Source: Streptomyces sp. NBC_01429 (GTDB lineage Bacteria; Actinomycetota; Actinomycetes; Streptomycetales; Streptomycetaceae). From it: 64,000 nt of DNA. Positions 15,248-22,238 of this stretch are shown piece by piece. The stretch spans positions 2,698,501 to 2,762,500 of the forward strand of contig NZ_CP109599.1 of assembly GCF_036231945.1 (NCBI RefSeq). Reading direction: 5' to 3'. Made by a program: the position numbers and the translations under genes. Numbering within the stretch: position 1 is the stretch's first letter; every line of letters begins with the position of its first letter. The notes below the pieces were generated by a model. That model was not told the DNA's origin, searched no databases, and saw nothing but the letters and a program-made list of their open reading frames with translations.

Positions 15248-16882
15248 GTGGATCTCGTCCTGCGCGACGCACGCGTCATCGACGGCACCGGCGGTCCGTC
15301 GTACCGCGCCGATGTCGGCGTCACCGACGGCCGGATCGCCGAGATACGGCGGGAGGGCGAGGGCCGGCGCCCGACCGCAGCGCGCGTCCTCGACGCCGCC
15401 GGGCTCGCCCTCTCCCCCGGTTTCATCGACATGCACGCGCACAGCGATCTGGCGCTGCTGCGCGACCCCGAGCACACCGCGAAGGCCGCGCAGGGCGTGA
15501 CCCTGGAGGTGATCGGCCAGGACGGTCTTTCGTACGCGCCGGTCGACGACCGGACCCTCGCGCACGTCCGGCGGGCGATCAACGGCTGGAACGGCGGCGG
15601 GGAGGGGGACACCTCCGTCGACTTCGACTGGCGCACGGTCGGCGAGTATCTGGACCGGCTCGACCGCGCCTTCGAGGGCCAGGGCTTCGACGGGCGGGGC
15701 ATCGCGGTCAACGCGGCCTATCTGATCCCGCAGGGCACCGTCCGTATGCTCGCCGTCGGCTGGGACGACCGGCCGGCGACCGACGCCGAACTGACGCGCA
15801 TGAAGCGGCTGGTGGCCGACTCCATGGAGCAGGGCGCGGTCGGCATGTCCTCGGGGCTGACCTACACCCCGGGGATGTACGCGGACGACGCCGAGCTGAC
15901 CGAGCTGTGCCGGGTCGTGGCGCGGTACGGCGGCTACTACTGCCCGCACCACCGCTCGTACGGCGCCGGGGCGCTCGAAGCATACGAGGAGATGGTGACG
16001 CTCACCGGCAGGGCCGGGTGCGCGCTGCATCTCGCCCACGCCACCATGAACTTCGCGGTCAACGAGGGCCGGGCGCCGGATCTGCTGGCACTGCTGGACG
16101 GGGCACTGGCGGCGGGCGCCGACATCTCGCTCGACACCTATCCGTACACCCCCGGCTGCACCACGCTCGTCGCGATGCTGCCCAGCTGGGCCGGCGAGGG
16201 CGGCCCCGACGCGATCATGGAGCGGCTGCGGGACCCGGCGACCGCCGAGAAGATCCGGCACCACCTGGAGGTCGTCGGCGCGGACGGCTGTCACGGGGTG
16301 CCCATCGAGTGGGACACCATCGAGATCTCCGGCGTCTCGGACCCGGCGCTCGCGCGGTACGTGGGCCGTACGGTCGCGGAGTCGGCCGCCTCGGCGGGCG
16401 AGCCGCCGTGGACCACGGCGCGCCGGCTGCTGACCGAGGACCGGCTCGGCACCACGATCCTCCAGCACGTCGGCCACGAGGAGAACGTCCGGCGGATCAT
16501 GCGCCACCGCGTCCACACGGGCGGCAGCGACGGCATCCTCCAGGGCGCCAAGCCGCATCCGCGCGCCTATGGCACCTTCCCGCACTATCTGGGCCGGTAC
16601 GCCCGTGAGCTGGGCATTCTGACGCTGGAAGAGTGCGTCGCCCATCTCACCTCCCGCCCGGCGGCCCGGCTGCGGCTGCCCGACCGGGGGCTCGTGCGCG
16701 AGGGCCACCGCGCCGATCTGGTCCTCTTCGACCCGGACACGGTGGCGGCGGGCTCCACCTTCGAGGCGCCGCGCACCCTGCCGGTGGGCATCCCGCACGT
16801 GCTGATCGACGGGCGGTTCGTGATCGAGGACGGGCGCCGTACGGACGTACTGGCGGGCCGGTCCGTGCGGAGGACCGCCTGA
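15248..16882 (+). CDS. N-acyl-D-amino-acid deacylase (D-aminoacylase)
   Basis: 544 residues from GTG 15248, 11 nt after the ammonia-lyase, with GAGAGGG upstream. This is an amidohydrolase-superfamily enzyme: beta-sandwich start ARVIDGTG, metal-binding HAHSD at 63-67, GVTLEVIGQDG (the loop with a metal-ligand position in D-aminoacylases), and a late SDGILQGAKPHPRAYG with the catalytic Asp. It releases an acyl group from N-acyl-D-amino acids in the cytosol. N-acetyl-D-glucosaminate has the D configuration at C2, so deacetylation here would feed the upstream ammonia-lyase. An alternative is salvage of N-acyl-D-amino acids. Confidence 0.88.
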   Translation: MDLVLRDARVIDGTGGPSYRADVGVTDGRIAEIRREGEGRRPTAARVLDAAGLALSPGFIDMHAHSDLALLRDPEHTAKAAQGVTLEVIGQDGLSYAPVDDRTLAHVRRAINGWNGGGEGDTSVDFDWRTVGEYLDRLDRAFEGQGFDGRGIAVNAAYLIPQGTVRMLAVGWDDRPATDAELTRMKRLVADSMEQGAVGMSSGLTYTPGMYADDAELTELCRVVARYGGYYCPHHRSYGAGALEAYEEMVTLTGRAGCALHLAHATMNFAVNEGRAPDLLALLDGALAAGADISLDTYPYTPGCTTLVAMLPSWAGEGGPDAIMERLRDPATAEKIRHHLEVVGADGCHGVPIEWDTIEISGVSDPALARYVGRTVAESAASAGEPPWTTARRLLTEDRLGTTILQHVGHEENVRRIMRHRVHTGGSDGILQGAKPHPRAYGTFPHYLGRYARELGILTLEECVAHLTSRPAARLRLPDRGLVREGHRADLVLFDPDTVAAGSTFEAPRTLPVGIPHVLIDGRFVIEDGRRTDVLAGRSVRRTA

Positions 16883-16895
16883 CGCGGGACCGGCC

Positions 16896-16949
16896 GGATG
16901 TCCGGAGCGGGGCGGATGTCCGGAGTAGGGCGAATGTCCGGAGTGGGGC
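16896..16949. repeat. Three 18-bp tandem repeats
   Basis: Units of the form GGATGTCCGGAGNNGGGC occur at 16896, 16914 and 16932, differing at two or three positions. They fill the gap between the convergent D-aminoacylase and DoxX genes and encode nothing evident. Confidence 0.85.
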
Positions 16950-16952
16950 GGA

Positions 16953-17300
16953 TCAGGCGAACGCGAGCCGCAGCACCAGCGCCGCGACACCGGTCAGCAT
17001 GAGCCCGACGACCGGGGCGACGGCGTAGTCCTTCACCCGCAGGTGCGTGATGAGCGCGCCGATGAAGTACAGGACCACGCCGATCGCCGCCGCCACGCCC
17101 AGGAACGGCACCCAGAGCCCGATCACCAGCCCCAGCGCGCCCGCGATCTTGACGAGGCCGAGGGGGAGGAACCAGGAGTCCGGCACCCCGAGCTTGGACA
17201 GCGAGGCGACGACCTGTTCCGCGCGGGTGATGTCGGCGAAGGCGGAGGCCGTCAGGGCGAGGGCGAGCAGAATGCCGACGACGGCGAAGGCGATGAACAC
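16953..17300 (-). CDS. DoxX-family membrane protein
   Basis: 115 residues with four transmembrane helices. The pattern FAVVGILLALALTASAF ... LGVPDSWFLPLGLVKIAGALGLVIGLWVP is typical of the short DoxX-like family. Some relatives pair with thiosulfate or redox partners, but single copies like this have no defined role. It is convergent with the D-aminoacylase and not part of that operon. Confidence 0.8.
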   Translation of the reverse strand: MFIAFAVVGILLALALTASAFADITRAEQVVASLSKLGVPDSWFLPLGLVKIAGALGLVIGLWVPFLGVAAAIGVVLYFIGALITHLRVKDYAVAPVVGLMLTGVAALVLRLAFA

Positions 17301-17537
17301 GGTTGACCTCTCGGAAAAATGCGCGCTGCTACGGACATCGGTACGGGTACGGGTACGAGCACGGTGCGCGCGGGACCGTGCCAGCGTGCGGGTAACGGCG
17401 GTGCGGAGGAAGACCGGGCGGAGGCTAGTAGCGGCAGGGCCATGCTGCGGGCGATCCCGCGACGACGCGAACAGACGATGCGAACAAATGATCGTATCGC
17501 CCGGCGCCAGGTCGACGACGGCCGGTACATTGCCCCG

Positions 17538-17752
17538 GTGAGCGACAACGATCTGGGCCTCTTCCTGCGCGCGCGACGCGAGGCCACGTCCCCCGCCGAC
17601 ATCGGCCTCCCGGTGGGCAGCAGGCGCCGTACGCCGGGGCTGCGCCGGGACAACGCCTGCTGATCCACCTCCCGGCCGACGACGCGACGGCCGCCGCGCT
17701 CGACTCCCTCACCGGCCGCCGGCCCGGCGCGCTGCGCGCGGTGGCGGGCTGA
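17538..17752 (+). pseudogene. Remnant of an MmyB-type XRE regulator
   Basis: GTG 17538 opens VSDNDLGLFLRARREATSP followed by DIGLPVGSRRRTPGLRR. This is the characteristic first 35 residues of the helix-turn-helix regulators with an MmyB C-terminal domain, which continue REEVA. Here the frame ends within five codons (DNAC, stop). An unrelated-looking tail, IHLPADDATAAALDSL, runs in another frame to a TGA at 17750. Nearly all of the expected 280 residues are missing, so this is a deletion remnant. The rest of 17301-17899 shows no gene. Confidence 0.6.
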
Positions 17753-17899
17753 GCGTCTGTCGCGGCTCTGAGCTGCGGGGATCGCGCCCGGGTGGCTCCA
17801 CAAACTTATGATCGAGTCGCGAAAAACGGATCCTCGGCGCCACTTCTCCCGTCTCTCTTCCCGGACACGGCGGAGCGTAGTCGAGGAGCGGTGGGGGAC

Positions 17900-18796
17900 A
17901 TGCGGCAGCAGAAGGTACGGGGGACGGCGCGCGCCACGAGGCGCGGGGCCACGCGAGCGGGCACGCTGACGGCCGTCGTCGCGCTCGCCGGGGCGGCGCT
18001 GCTCGCCGGGTGCGGACAGCAGCAGGCGGACCCGACGGACCGGACGGCGGACGGGAAGGGGGGCGCTCCCCGGCCTGGGGGCAGCACCACCCCCCACGCG
18101 CCCGCCGTGAACGAGAAGCCCCTCGCGGCGCCGCGCCCGCCCGAGCTGCCGGACCAGACCTCCGTGCCCGAAGCGAAGCTGCCGCCGCCCCTGGTCAGCA
18201 TGGACATCGCGCACGCGGCGGAGAGCGGCGGCAAGGCCGTCAACCTGACCATCGACGACGGCCCGGACCCCGTCTGGACCCCGAAGATCCTCAAGATCCT
18301 CCGGGACAACGGCGCCAAGGCGGTCTTCTGCATGGTCGGCCCGCAGGCGGAGGCCCACCCCGACCTCGTCAAGCGCGTGGTGGCCGACGGGCACCGGCTG
18401 TGCGACCACTCCGTCGCGCACGACACCGGAATGGACCACAAGCCGAAGGCGTACCAGAAGGAGCAGATCCTCAAGGCGGCCCGGCAGATCGAGAAGGCGT
18501 CGGGCGGCGTCAAGCCGCAGTACTACCGGGCGCCGGGCGGCGCGTTCACCCCGTACAGCCGGCAGATCGCGGCGGCGGCCGGGATGCGGCCGGTGGGCTG
18601 GAACGTGGACTCCAAGGACTTCGAACAGCCGGGGTCCGCGGCCATCCTGAGCACGGTCAGGAACGAGCTGCCCAACGGGCCCACGCTCCTCTTCCACGAC
18701 GGCGGGGGCGACAGGTCGCAGACGGAGACGGCGCTGCGGGAACTGGTGCCGTGGCTGCACGAGCAGGGGTACGCGTTCAGCTTCCCGGTCCGGTAG
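17900..18796 (+). CDS. Secreted lipoprotein polysaccharide deacetylase (NodB/CE4 domain)
   Basis: 298 residues from ATG 17900; a GTG 9 nt upstream is an alternative start. The lipobox LLAGC anchors it to the membrane, followed by a disordered Gly/Pro linker. The CE4 domain has motif 1 TIDDGPD (usual TFDDGPD), motif 2 HSVAH carrying the zinc histidines, and motif 3 RAPGGAF. The catalytic Asp and zinc ligands are retained, so deacetylation of cell-wall or chitin-like N-acetyl sugars is likely. It is flanked by single transcription units. Confidence 0.87.
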   Translation: MRQQKVRGTARATRRGATRAGTLTAVVALAGAALLAGCGQQQADPTDRTADGKGGAPRPGGSTTPHAPAVNEKPLAAPRPPELPDQTSVPEAKLPPPLVSMDIAHAAESGGKAVNLTIDDGPDPVWTPKILKILRDNGAKAVFCMVGPQAEAHPDLVKRVVADGHRLCDHSVAHDTGMDHKPKAYQKEQILKAARQIEKASGGVKPQYYRAPGGAFTPYSRQIAAAAGMRPVGWNVDSKDFEQPGSAAILSTVRNELPNGPTLLFHDGGGDRSQTETALRELVPWLHEQGYAFSFPVR

Positions 18797-18810
18797 GGGC
18801 GGTTCGGGGA

Positions 18811-18910
18811 GGGGGCGGCAGGCCCGGCCCGCGCCGTTGCTCCGGTCGTACGATCGGAGCAAGGGGGCGGCAGGCCCGGCCCGCGCCGTTGCTCCGGTCG
18901 TACGATCGGA
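18811..18910. repeat. 48-bp direct duplication containing a palindrome
   Basis: Two identical 48-bp copies, 18811-18858 and 18863-18910, are separated by 4 bp. Each ends in the nearly perfect palindrome around TCCGGTCGTACGATCGGA, with one mismatched pair. They lie between the deacetylase stop and the alanine aminotransferase start. Confidence 0.9.
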
Positions 18911-18931
18911 CGGTCGTCCGAACGGAGCAAC
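18889..18931. promoter_or_regulatory. Nested inverted repeats upstream of the aminotransferase
   Basis: Outer arms GTTGCTCCG (18889-18897) and CGGAGCAAC (18923-18931) enclose TCGGACG-GT-CGTCCGA, another perfect inverted repeat. The structure ends 51 nt before the aminotransferase start, so it could be an operator for a dimeric repressor or a hairpin in the leader. Confidence 0.55.
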
Positions 18932-18982
18932 GTGGGGAAAAACACCAGGCGGCCTCCGTTACGCGGCCGTAAGGTGGCCGAC

Positions 18983-20194
18983 ATGCAGGTGATCCAGTCA
19001 ACGAAGCTCGCCAACGTCTGTTACGAGATCCGGGGCCCGGTGCTCGACGAGGCGATGCGGCTGGAAGCAGCGGGCCAGCGCGTCCTCAAGCTGAACACCG
19101 GCAACCCGGCGGCCTTCGGCTTCGAGTGCCCCCCGGAGATCCTTGAGGACATGCTCCGCAACCTCGGGGACGCGCACGGCTACGGCGACGCGAAGGGGCT
19201 GCTCTCCGCCCGCCGCGCGGTCATGCAGCACTACCAGACCAAGGGCATCGAGCTGGACGTCGAGGACATCTACCTCGGCAACGGCGTCTCCGAGCTGATC
19301 CAGATGTCGATGCAGGCGCTGCTGGACGACGGGGACGAGGTCCTCGTCCCCGCCCCCGACTATCCGCTGTGGACGGCCTCGGTGTCGCTCGCGGGCGGGA
19401 CGGCCGTGCACTACCGCTGCGACGAGCAGGCCGAGTGGATGCCGGACCTCGCCGACATCGAGCGGAAGATCACCGATCGGACCAAGGCGATCGTGATCAT
19501 CAACCCGAACAATCCGACGGGCGCCGTGTACGACGACGCGATGCTCGCCTCGCTCACCGAGATCGCCCGCCGCCACAACCTGGTCGTCTGCTCGGACGAG
19601 ATCTACGACCGGATCCTGTACGACGGCGCCACCCACACCCCGACCGCCGCCATCGCGCCCGATCTGCTGACGCTGACGTTCAACGGGCTCTCCAAGAACT
19701 ACCGGGTGGCCGGGTTCCGCTCGGGCTGGCTCGCGGTCTGCGGTCCCAAGGCGCACGCCTCCTCGTACATCGAGGGGCTGACGATCCTGGCCAACATGCG
19801 GCTGTGCGCCAACATGCCGTCGCAGCACGCGGTGGCCACCGCGCTCAACGGGCGCCAGTCCATCGAGGACCTGGTGCTGCCCGGCGGCCGGATCCTGGAA
19901 CAGCGCGACGTCGCGTACGACCTGCTCACCCGGATCCCAGGCGTGACCTGCGTGAAGCCCAAGGGCGCGCTCTATCTGTTCCCCCGGCTGGATCCCGCCG
20001 TATACAAGGTCAAGGACGACCGGCAGCTGGTGCTCGACCTGCTGCGGGCCGAGAAGATCATGGTGGTGCACGGCACGGGGTTCAACTGGCCGGAGCCGGA
20101 TCACTTCCGGATCGTGACGCTGCCCTCGGTGCAGGACCTTACGGACGCGGTGACCCGGATCGGCACGTTCCTGGACGGGTACACCCAGCGCTGA
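18983..20194 (+). CDS. alaA: Alanine/aspartate-type aminotransferase (AlaA family)
   Basis: 403 residues from ATG 18983 with AAGGTGG 7 nt upstream; an in-frame ATG at 18932 would add 17 residues but overlaps the palindromes. This is a class I PLP aminotransferase: the N-terminus STKLANVCYEIRGPVL and LKLNTGNPAAFGFECP match AlaA-type enzymes closely. NPNNPTGAVY and the PLP Lys in TFNGLSKNYRVAGFRSGW are intact. It interconverts pyruvate/alanine with glutamate/2-oxoglutarate in the cytosol. It stands alone, with an elaborate palindromic region upstream. Confidence 0.9.
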   Translation: MQVIQSTKLANVCYEIRGPVLDEAMRLEAAGQRVLKLNTGNPAAFGFECPPEILEDMLRNLGDAHGYGDAKGLLSARRAVMQHYQTKGIELDVEDIYLGNGVSELIQMSMQALLDDGDEVLVPAPDYPLWTASVSLAGGTAVHYRCDEQAEWMPDLADIERKITDRTKAIVIINPNNPTGAVYDDAMLASLTEIARRHNLVVCSDEIYDRILYDGATHTPTAAIAPDLLTLTFNGLSKNYRVAGFRSGWLAVCGPKAHASSYIEGLTILANMRLCANMPSQHAVATALNGRQSIEDLVLPGGRILEQRDVAYDLLTRIPGVTCVKPKGALYLFPRLDPAVYKVKDDRQLVLDLLRAEKIMVVHGTGFNWPEPDHFRIVTLPSVQDLTDAVTRIGTFLDGYTQR

Positions 20195-20283
20195 CGCCGG
20201 CCTTCGCGGTGCGGGAATCTCGTACGGGCAGCGCTCCGTTGCCGGAGAGAACACCACGCGAACAAGGAGCACCGAGGAACACC

Positions 20284-21168
20284 ATGGATCACGTCTCCAC
20301 GGCCTCTGTCTCCAGGGACCCGCTCTCGCCCGTCGCCCTGCTGGAGGACTTCTCCCTGGAGATGACGGGCAAGGACGTGCCCGGACTCGAAGAGGCCCGT
20401 GACCGCATTCCGGCCGGGACCCGGATCAACGTCACCTTCCTGGGCAACGAGGACCCGGGCATGCGGCTGGCGGCGGCCGGCGCCGTCCGGCGGTTCGGGT
20501 TCACCCCCGTCCCGCATCTGTCGGCCCGCCGGCTGCGTTCCCGCGCGGAGCTGGCGGACGTCCTGGCCGCACTGCGCCAGGACGGCGCGGCGGACCACGT
20601 CTTCGTCATCGGCGGCGACCCCGCCACGCCCCACGGCCCCTACGACGACGCCCTCACGCTCATCCGGTCCGGGCTCCTCCAGGAGTACGGCGTACGGCAC
20701 GTCGGCGTCAGCGGCTACCCGGAAGGGCACCCGGCCATCGCCGGCCCGGCGCTCTGGTCGGCGATCGAGGACAAGACCGCGGCCCTGGCGCGGCACGGGC
20801 TCGCGGGGGACGTCATCACCCAGTTCGGCTTCGCCGCCGACCCGGTCCTGACCTGGGTCGAGGCACTGCGGAAGCGGGGCATCGACACGCCGGTGCGCAT
20901 CGGGGTGCCCGGCCCCGCCGGTATCAAGCGGCTGATGACGTACGCGTCGCGCTTCGGTGTCGGCACGAGCACGTCCATCGCGAGGAAATACGGATTCTCG
21001 ATCACCAACCTGATGGGCACGGCGGGCCCGGACCGTTTCATCCGCGCCCTGGCCGAGGGCTACGACACGGAGCGCCACGGGACACTCAAGCTGCACTTCT
21101 ACACCTTCGGCGGGATCGGGGCCACGTCGCGGTGGATAGCCGATTTCCGTGCCGGGGAGGTCGCGTGA
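20284..21168 (+). CDS. Methylenetetrahydrofolate reductase-family protein
   Basis: 294 residues from ATG 20284, about 90 nt after alaA. The TIM-barrel MetF fold is indicated by the strand INVTFLGNEDPG, DHVFVIGGDPATPHGPYDDAL, GVSGYPEGHP and ITQFGFAADPVLTWV. In MetF the Q-F motif lies in the flavin and folate site. It lacks the C-terminal regulatory half of eukaryotic enzymes and is about the bacterial length. Substitutions relative to housekeeping MetF (for example an EMTGKDV segment near the usual FE-F-P region) suggest a methyl-transfer or catabolic paralogue rather than the methionine-biosynthetic enzyme. Confidence 0.8.
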   Translation: MDHVSTASVSRDPLSPVALLEDFSLEMTGKDVPGLEEARDRIPAGTRINVTFLGNEDPGMRLAAAGAVRRFGFTPVPHLSARRLRSRAELADVLAALRQDGAADHVFVIGGDPATPHGPYDDALTLIRSGLLQEYGVRHVGVSGYPEGHPAIAGPALWSAIEDKTAALARHGLAGDVITQFGFAADPVLTWVEALRKRGIDTPVRIGVPGPAGIKRLMTYASRFGVGTSTSIARKYGFSITNLMGTAGPDRFIRALAEGYDTERHGTLKLHFYTFGGIGATSRWIADFRAGEVA

Positions 21169-21237
21169 CGTCCGGCCCCCCAGGTCACTCTCGGCAACCT
21201 CAGGAATACGCTCAACTTTAGACTGATTCCAAGGTAG

Positions 21238-21270
21238 GATGGTCTCCTGAGACGACGCCAGGAGGCCATC
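21238..21270 (+). promoter_or_regulatory. Stem that sequesters the ribosome-binding site
   Basis: GATGGTCTCCTG (21238-21249) pairs with CAGGAGGCCATC (21259-21270), with one G-T-type mismatch and a 9-nt loop. The right arm contains the GGAGG ribosome-binding site of the gene starting at 21273, so folding would hide it. Confidence 0.5.
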
Positions 21271-21272
21271 CC

Positions 21273-21662
21273 ATGTATGAGCCGATCCGTACGAAGTCGG
21301 TCCACGCGATGGCCGACGTCGATGCCGACTTCCCGCACCGCAGCCGCGAGGAGGAGCTGGACATCCAGCTCGCGGGCCATCTCGCCGCGCTCCTCGCCGT
21401 CACCGACGAACTGGGTCTCGACCCGGCGGCCGAGTCCATCGCCACCCAGGTCGCCCGGCTCCGCGGCGCCCCGCCGGCCCGCCACGCGGGACTCACCGGC
21501 GCCGCCCCCGACGCCCTGCACCGCCGCGCCCTCGCGCTGGCGGGCCGCGCCCTGGTCGTCGCCGCCTCCCGCGCCGACACGGCGGTCGCGATCCTCGCGG
21601 CGGAACGCATGGACGCGCACACGGCCGCCCTGGCCGGACCGCCGCTCGTCGGCGCCCACTGA
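21273..21662 (+). CDS. Conserved hypothetical Ala-rich helical protein
   Basis: 129 residues from ATG 21273 with GGAGG 7 nt upstream. It is predicted to be wholly alpha-helical, soluble and rich in Ala, Asp and Arg, with no Cys. No family recognised. Its ribosome-binding site lies in a strong stem, so its translation may be conditional. It is followed by a decayed acid phosphatase on the opposite strand. Confidence 0.6.
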   Translation: MYEPIRTKSVHAMADVDADFPHRSREEELDIQLAGHLAALLAVTDELGLDPAAESIATQVARLRGAPPARHAGLTGAAPDALHRRALALAGRALVVAASRADTAVAILAAERMDAHTAALAGPPLVGAH

Positions 21663-21699
21663 CGGCCCCGGCCCGCGCGCCTCGGACACGCGCGGACCG

Positions 21700-21906
21700 G
21701 CCGGCCACGCCTTCCAGGAGACGAAGTAAGTGGGGTTGGGGAGCTTGTAGGTCTTCTCGGCGTACCCCGCCGTCCAGGTCGGAGTACTGGTCGCCGAAGC
21801 TGCCGATGATGTCGTAACCGGTCGCCTCGATGTGCTTCCGGGTACCCGCCTCGAACTGCACGGTGGTGCAGTTCCACGCGGCGGCGGTGGCGCAGCCGTC
21901 CGCCAC
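21700..21906 (-). pseudogene. Decayed HAD-family (class B) acid phosphatase, C-terminal fragment
   Basis: Reading leftward from about 21906 gives NCTTVQFEAGTRKHIEATGYDIIGSFGDQYSDLDGG, quoted in parts: NCTTVQFEAGTRKHIEA then TGYDIIGSFGDQYSDLDGG. This is the end of secreted HAD acid phosphatases. After the GGGG run at about 21763, the homology continues only in the +1 frame (YAEKTYKLPNPTYFVSWKAW). The N-terminal two thirds and the catalytic DxD are absent. The 21663-22238 interval holds no intact gene. Confidence 0.75.
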
Positions 21907-22133
21907 TTGGCGACGCGACAGTCCCCGTCACCGCCGCAGCCGCTCCCGCCGCCGCAGCCGTCAACGAGCCGCCGTGTCCGGCCCGGAGAACCCGACTCCG
22001 GTCAGCTCGGCCGATTCCGTCCACAGGCGGCGGGCCGCCTCCGCTCGGCCCCGACATGGCGGACCGGGCGGCCGAGGCCGCGGTGGCGGCGGCTCGCGCG
22101 GGGGCGTGCGTACGGTTCGCGCCGTGACGCGCC

Positions 22134-22170
22134 CGCGCCCCCGGAGCCGAGCCGGGGCTCCGGGGGCGCG
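22134..22170. terminator. Hairpin terminator downstream of the protease homologue
   Basis: Perfect 15-bp arms (CGCGCCCCCGGAGCC and its complement) with a 7-nt loop lie 69 nt downstream of the stop at 22239. Confidence 0.7.
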
Positions 22171-22238
22171 GTGTGCGGGGTCGGCACGGACCGGGTGCTC
22201 GACCGGCGCGTGGGGTGGTGCCGCTCCGGGCGCGATCG

